The translations under genes and the position numbers were made by a program. The notes under the pieces were generated by a model that was not told the origin of the DNA, made no database searches, and saw only the letters and a list, made by a program, of their open reading frames with translations. Below are positions 25,125 to 28,864 of a stretch of DNA of 28,864 bases, one piece after another (within the stretch, counting starts at the first letter, position 1; each line of letters starts with the position of its first letter). Location: the NCBI GenBank assembly GCA_910584665.1, contig CAJUBL010000043.1, positions 1 to 28,864 of the forward strand, read 5' to 3'. This DNA is from an uncultured Muribaculaceae bacterium. Its GTDB lineage: Bacteria > Bacteroidota > Bacteroidia > Bacteroidales > Muribaculaceae.

Positions 25125-26039
25125 ATGATGAATAGAATTCTGTTTATAGTCATGGTGGCAGTATTGGGTTTTGCGCCCGATATTGCCGCCGGAAAGCCGA
25201 CAAGAGCACAGCGCATTGTGGCCGAATTGCATAAACCGAAAAGCAGAACGGTTCTCGTGGCCGCACACCGCGGAGACTGGCGTAACTGGCCTGAGAACTC
25301 GATTCCGGCCATGGAAAGCGCCATCGACATGGGCGTGGATATCATCGAACTCGACCTCGCGCTAACTAAGGATTCGGTGCTTGTCGTGTGTCATGACCGG
25401 CGTCTTGACCGTACGACCACCGGCAAGGGATTCGTGAGCGATGTGCCCTATGATTCGATACAGACCATGCGGCTGAGAGCCGGTCACGGGGTCAGGACAG
25501 AGATCGGGATGCCTACGTTGCGTGAGGCGTTGCTCGTGTGTAAGGACCGTGTGGTTGTGAACATAGATAAAGGGTATGAATACTATGACATGGCACTGGC
25601 TCTGTGTGAGGAGCTCGGTGTCACCGGCCAGATCCTGATCAAGGGAACGGCTCTGCCTGATGCCGTGACGGCCAAATTTGCCGAACATTCCCGCAATATG
25701 CTGTATATGCCTATTGTCAATCTGTCGAAGAAAGACGGCCTCCCGCTTTATAATGCATACAAGGCAGGCGGTGAAGTGCCTATGGCCTACGAGCTGTGCT
25801 GGTCGGTCCGCACGCCCGATGTCGATGCCGTGATGGCCGAGATGCTGGCGTCGGGAGCCAAACTGTGGGTCAACTCGCTGTGGCCGTCTTTAAACGGCGG
25901 ACTATGTGACGATGCGGCGGCAGTCGAAGGGGTAGAGGAGATCTACGGAAAAATTATTGCCGACGGCGCCACAATAATACAGACCGACCGTCCGACACTG
26001 TTGCTTGACTACCTGCGTCGCACGGGACATCATGAATAA
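25125..26039 (+). CDS. Glycerophosphodiester phosphodiesterase family protein, secreted
   Basis: This 304-residue protein has a signal peptide (about 1-22, FIVMVAVLGFAPDIAAG) and a GDPD TIM-barrel. Active-site residues are in place: H48-R49 in AAHRGDWRNWPEN with E57, the metal ligands E75 and D77 in IIELDLALTKD, and H90 in VVCHDRRLDRTT. The enzyme should hydrolyse glycerophosphodiesters to glycerol-3-phosphate and an alcohol in the periplasm. The C-terminal WVNSLWPSLNGGLCDDAAAVEG replaces the shorter typical end but keeps the final IIQTDRPTLLLDYLRR motif. It overlaps the MFS start by 8 bp. The pair GDPD plus GlpT-type carrier suggests hydrolysis followed by uptake of glycerol-3-phosphate. Some GDPD relatives act on other substrates. 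Confidence 0.9.
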   Translation: MMNRILFIVMVAVLGFAPDIAAGKPTRAQRIVAELHKPKSRTVLVAAHRGDWRNWPENSIPAMESAIDMGVDIIELDLALTKDSVLVVCHDRRLDRTTTGKGFVSDVPYDSIQTMRLRAGHGVRTEIGMPTLREALLVCKDRVVVNIDKGYEYYDMALALCEELGVTGQILIKGTALPDAVTAKFAEHSRNMLYMPIVNLSKKDGLPLYNAYKAGGEVPMAYELCWSVRTPDVDAVMAEMLASGAKLWVNSLWPSLNGGLCDDAAAVEGVEEIYGKIIADGATIIQTDRPTLLLDYLRRTGHHE

Positions 26040-27417
26040 TCTGACTGGTATGGTTTCATCTATCAGGAATTATTACAGAATCTCAGAGCCACGCCGGCGG
26101 GAGCAGATGTCGCCCGAAGAGACTCAACGCTGTTATCGGAAGCTGAGGCTCCAGGCATTCGGCGCCGCTACGCTCGGTTATAGTCTGTACTATGTGTGCC
26201 GTACGAGTCTCAACGTGATGAAGAAACCTGTCATCGATTCGGGAGCGCTTGACGCGACACAGCTCGGAGTGATAGGTTCGGTAATGCTGTTTGCCTACGC
26301 TATAGGCAAGTTTGTCAACGGTTTTATCGCTGATCACTGTAATATCAAGCGTTTTATGGCGACGGGTCTCGTGGTGTCGACATGTGCCAATGCTTTCATG
26401 GGATTTATGGGGATGGCTGTTACAGTGATCCCGACGGCTGTGATATTTGTTTCGTTTGCGATAATGTGGGGTATGAACGGTTGGTCCCAGTCGATGGGGG
26501 CTCCGCCGGCTATCATCTCGCTGTCGCGGTGGTTCCCGCTGAATAAACGTGGTACCTACTACGGATTTTTCTCGGCCAGCCATAACCTGGGAGAGTTCTT
26601 TTCGTTTATCTTTGTCGGTTTCATTGTGTCGGCAGCCGGTTGGCAGGCAGGATTTTTCGGCTCGGCTGTTGCCGGTATCATAGGCATAGTGCTTATAATA
26701 TTCTTCCTGCATGATACCCCCGGTTCAAAAGGTCTTCCCCGGTTGTCGGAGCTTACCGGGGAGCCTGAGACCGAGGCCGAGAAGAAATCGGTCGGAGCGG
26801 TCCAGCGTCAGGTCCTGAAAATGCCGGCGGTCTGGATTCTGGCACTGGCGTCGGCGTTCATGTATGTGTCGCGGTATGCCATCAACGGCTGGGGTGTTCT
26901 GTTTCTGGAAGAGGCCAAGGGGTATGGGCATACCGAGGCGATATCGGTGGTGTCGGTAAACGCGTTGCTCGGTATATTCGGCACAGTTCTGTCGGGATGG
27001 TTCTCTGACCGCCTGTTCAGGGGTGACCGTCAGTGGCCTGCGTTTATTTTCGGCGTTTTAAATGCCGGTGCCCTCGTTCTGTTTATCTATGGAGGCGACG
27101 CTTTATGGATAAACGCGCTGGCCATGGTGCTGTTCGGTATCGCCATAGGAGTGCTGATATGTTTCCTTGGCGGACTGATGGCCGTAGACATTGTTCCGCG
27201 CAAAGCCACAGGTGCTGCCATAGGTGTAGTGGGTATTGCCTCGTATATTGCTGCCGGTCTGCAGGATATAGCGAGCGGCGTGCTTATTGACAGGAATATT
27301 ACAATAATTGACGGTGTGAAGCATTATGATTTTTCTCAGGCCGCGTTGTTCTGGATTGGTGCGGCTGTGATCTCATTCCTTCTGCCGTTGCTCAATATCA
27401 GAGCCCGCGGCAGGTAG
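26032..27417 (+). CDS. GlpT/UhpT-type MFS organophosphate:phosphate antiporter
   Basis: The likely start is the ATG at 26032, giving 461 residues and an 8-bp overlap with the phosphodiesterase gene; a later ATG at 26050 is also possible. It has about 12 hydrophobic helices in two halves. The first helix, ATLGYSLYYVCRTSLNVMKKP, matches GlpT/UhpC-type carriers, whose conserved arginine in helix 1 binds substrate phosphate. The MFS loop ADHCNIKRFMATG follows helix 2, then WGMNGWSQSMGAPPAIISLSRWF, a stretch typical of this family. The expected substrate is glycerol-3-phosphate, exchanged for phosphate across the inner membrane. A terminator hairpin overlaps its stop codon. Confidence 0.9.
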   Translation: MNNLTGMVSSIRNYYRISEPRRREQMSPEETQRCYRKLRLQAFGAATLGYSLYYVCRTSLNVMKKPVIDSGALDATQLGVIGSVMLFAYAIGKFVNGFIADHCNIKRFMATGLVVSTCANAFMGFMGMAVTVIPTAVIFVSFAIMWGMNGWSQSMGAPPAIISLSRWFPLNKRGTYYGFFSASHNLGEFFSFIFVGFIVSAAGWQAGFFGSAVAGIIGIVLIIFFLHDTPGSKGLPRLSELTGEPETEAEKKSVGAVQRQVLKMPAVWILALASAFMYVSRYAINGWGVLFLEEAKGYGHTEAISVVSVNALLGIFGTVLSGWFSDRLFRGDRQWPAFIFGVLNAGALVLFIYGGDALWINALAMVLFGIAIGVLICFLGGLMAVDIVPRKATGAAIGVVGIASYIAAGLQDIASGVLIDRNITIIDGVKHYDFSQAALFWIGAAVISFLLPLLNIRARGR

Positions 27418-27440
27418 TGCGGGCTCTGATATTTTAATCT
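27394..27440 (+). terminator. Intrinsic terminator overlapping the MFS stop codon
   Basis: A perfect 15-bp stem (27394-27408 and 27419-27433, GC-rich core GAGCCCGC/GCGGGCTC) encloses a 10-nt loop that contains the TAG stop codon. TTTTAATCTTT follows. The hairpin should end most transcripts of the SusC/D operon before the SGNH gene. Because it lies inside coding sequence, a ribosome finishing translation could block its folding, so termination may depend on translation. Confidence 0.85.
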
Positions 27441-27453
27441 TTCTGAGTTACTT

Positions 27454-28533
27454 ATGATACGTGTCTTTGAGATTATTATTCTGGCCTTGACCGGGGCTGT
27501 GTGTTTTAATGCCCGTGCGGCAAAGAAAGTTCCGCTTGTGTATGTCGATGCCGATTCACTCTGCATTATCAATAAGGCCCGGCCAGACGGCCCGTCGTTA
27601 CAGAGACTTGATGTGGCCCGTTATCCCGATCTCACTCCTATAGTACGCCGTTATTACAGTTACCCTACCGGGATGGCGGTTGCATTCTCAACGGATTCAC
27701 CATATATTTACGCTGTCTGGACTACAACCGGCAACGGGCATGGGGTGAACACTACTGCCATTGCCCAGTCCGGGCTTGCACTGTATATAAGACAGAATGG
27801 TAAGTGGGTGTTTGCCGGCGTTGGAAAACCATCCTATAACAAGGTGAAACATAAAGGCGTGATAGTGGATGATATGGATGACAGTGTCAAGGAATGTCTG
27901 CTCTATCTTCCTGTCTATGATGGACTTGACTCGTTGAGAATAGGTGTGGCGCCCGGATCGGTGATCAGGCCGCTGAGTAATGCTGTGTCGCCTTATCGGC
28001 TCGTAGTGATCGGATCGAGTATCACCCATGGTTCGGGTGTGAGCAATCCGGGTATGGCTTATCCGGCCCGTATGCAGCGTGAACTTGGCATTGAGGTTGT
28101 CAACCTTGGTGCGAGCGGACAGTGTAAGCTGGAGCCTTTTTTTGCGCGGATTGCCGCCGATACGGAGGCCGATATGTTTCTCTTTGACTGTTTCTCCAAT
28201 CCGTCGGCCGAACAGATAGATGAGCGGCTGGAGGCGTTTGTCGATATTGTGCGGTCAGCCCATCCTGATACTCCGCTTGTTTTTCTGCAGACGTTGCGTC
28301 GCGAGACGGCCAATTTCAACCGTCGTATATCCGGGTTTGAGAATGCCAAACAGGATGCCGCCAGACGTAATATGGCGAAAGTTATTAAGAAATATGATGG
28401 GATTTATTTTATTGATCCCGGTATGCCCATAGGTGATGACCATAACGCAACGGTTGATGGCGTACATCCTACCGATCTCGGGTTCGAGCGTATTCTTGAT
28501 GTGATACTGCCGCAGATAAAGGAAATCATGTAG
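27454..28533 (+). CDS. Secreted SGNH/GDSL-family hydrolase
   Basis: This 359-residue protein has a signal peptide (about 1-22). A beta-sandwich N-terminal domain (about 28-175) precedes the SGNH hydrolase domain (about 180-355), an arrangement known from Bacteroidetes carbohydrate esterases. The four blocks are visible: the catalytic serine, probably S189, in VIGSSITHGSG; G219 in NLGASGQCK; N249 in FDCFSN; and D335/H338 in DGVHPTD. It should remove acyl groups (acetyl from glycans or fatty acyl from a lipid); the substrate is not clear from sequence. It starts only 20 bp after the terminator, with no exact TAnnTTTG box in between, so expression may rely on readthrough or on a promoter inside the MFS gene. 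Confidence 0.88.
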   Translation: MIRVFEIIILALTGAVCFNARAAKKVPLVYVDADSLCIINKARPDGPSLQRLDVARYPDLTPIVRRYYSYPTGMAVAFSTDSPYIYAVWTTTGNGHGVNTTAIAQSGLALYIRQNGKWVFAGVGKPSYNKVKHKGVIVDDMDDSVKECLLYLPVYDGLDSLRIGVAPGSVIRPLSNAVSPYRLVVIGSSITHGSGVSNPGMAYPARMQRELGIEVVNLGASGQCKLEPFFARIAADTEADMFLFDCFSNPSAEQIDERLEAFVDIVRSAHPDTPLVFLQTLRRETANFNRRISGFENAKQDAARRNMAKVIKKYDGIYFIDPGMPIGDDHNATVDGVHPTDLGFERILDVILPQIKEIM

Positions 28534-28540
28534 TGCGAAT

Positions 28541-28820
28541 GAAGCGCAGATTATAAGATGGGGCTGTGCGGCAGTTCGGAGATAAAGTGCAGATTACGCA
28601 GATTATAAGATGGCCGTGCGGCGGTTAGGAGATCAACCGCAAATTACGCGAATTACGCAAATTATTTTTTTTGGGGGGGGACGAAATCGAACTTTTTTAT
28701 CTTCCTTATTCTGATAATTTGCGTAATTCGCGTAATTTGCGGTTAAAATTTCCCTACGGACTGCCATCTTATAATCTGCGTAATCTGCGCTTTAAATTAC
28801 CTTCCGGATGGCCCATTCAA
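28541..28820. repeat. Dispersed nested-palindrome intergenic repeat, copy at the right end
   Basis: The gene-free 331 bp after the SGNH gene hold a double palindrome. The inner arms 28635-28665 and 28714-28744 are perfect 31-bp inverted copies (begin AACCGCAAATTACGCG) made of 9-bp units. The outer arms 28583-28614 and 28763-28794 are 32-bp inverted copies with one mismatch (core GCAGATTACGCAGATTATAA). The left outer arm and its spacer are tandemly duplicated in shorter form from 28544. A run of 8 T and 8 G occupies the loop (28665-28680 region). A further partial arm (CCGGATGGCCCATTCAATCTG) begins at 28804, so the array may continue past the window. Confidence 0.9.
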
Positions 28821-28864
28821 TCTGTGATTCTGATCTTTTTTCCGGAAATTGAGGAAATTTTTCT

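Noticed and set aside
15172..28533. Classical polysaccharide utilisation locus for a glycan
   Set aside because: SusC/D are present but no glycoside hydrolase, polysaccharide lyase or sulfatase is encoded; the SGNH enzyme alone does not show a polysaccharide target. A glycan carrying glycerophosphate remains possible.
28583..28794. CRISPR array
   Set aside because: The repeats are short 9-bp units in nested inverted arms, not regularly spaced direct repeats with unique spacers, and no cas gene is near.

Overview
The window looks like a chromosomal segment of a gut Bacteroidales bacterium, most likely close to Muribaculaceae. The evidence is a SusC/SusD pair, a BACON-domain lipoprotein, a NigD-like lipoprotein, FecR/ECF-sigma regulation, a Bacteroides-type tyrosine recombinase, and several exact copies of the Bacteroidetes -7 promoter box TAnnTTTG. 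The coding DNA is moderately GC-rich, above what I expect of Bacteroides itself; the family assignment is inference. I see no tRNA, rRNA, CRISPR array or complete insertion sequence.

Left part (1-8.5 kb, all minus strand). A tyrosine recombinase sits at the left edge. To its right is a compact regulatory operon: a NigD-like lipoprotein, an ECF sigma factor, and a one-TM protein with an anti-sigma-like N-terminus and a beta-barrel-like C-terminus. Next is a biotin operon, bioA-bioF-bioG/bioC fusion-bioD, in which every junction is a 4-bp ATGA overlap. bioB is not in the window. A perfect -7 box and a 13-bp palindrome lie upstream of bioA.

Middle part (8.5-14.5 kb). A small PepSY-like secreted protein (+) converges on an operon (-) of a 78-aa two-TM protein, a PstS-like phosphate-binding lipoprotein and a periplasmic TPR protein, closed by a 24-bp-stem terminator. 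A 483-bp gap upstream of rarA holds a 194-bp element bounded by 24-bp inverted repeats.

Right part (14.5-28.5 kb). A divergent ECF sigma factor faces a long plus-strand operon: BACON lipoprotein, FecR anti-sigma factor, SusC-like TonB-dependent transporter with an STN domain, SusD, a fibronectin-III/PQQ-propeller lipoprotein, a fimbrillin-like/DUF6528 propeller lipoprotein, a glycerophosphodiester phosphodiesterase and a GlpT-type MFS transporter. A terminator that overlaps the MFS stop codon follows, then an SGNH hydrolase. The locus has no glycoside hydrolase or polysaccharide lyase. Its enzymes instead suggest capture of acylated glycerophosphodiesters (phospholipid, lipoteichoic acid or a glycerophospho-decorated glycan), with glycerol-3-phosphate taken into the cell. 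This is the most interesting hypothesis in the window.

Three intergenic gaps, all at the 3' ends of genes, carry related palindromic repeats. The copy at the right end is a nested double palindrome with a perfect 31-bp inner arm built from 9-bp units.
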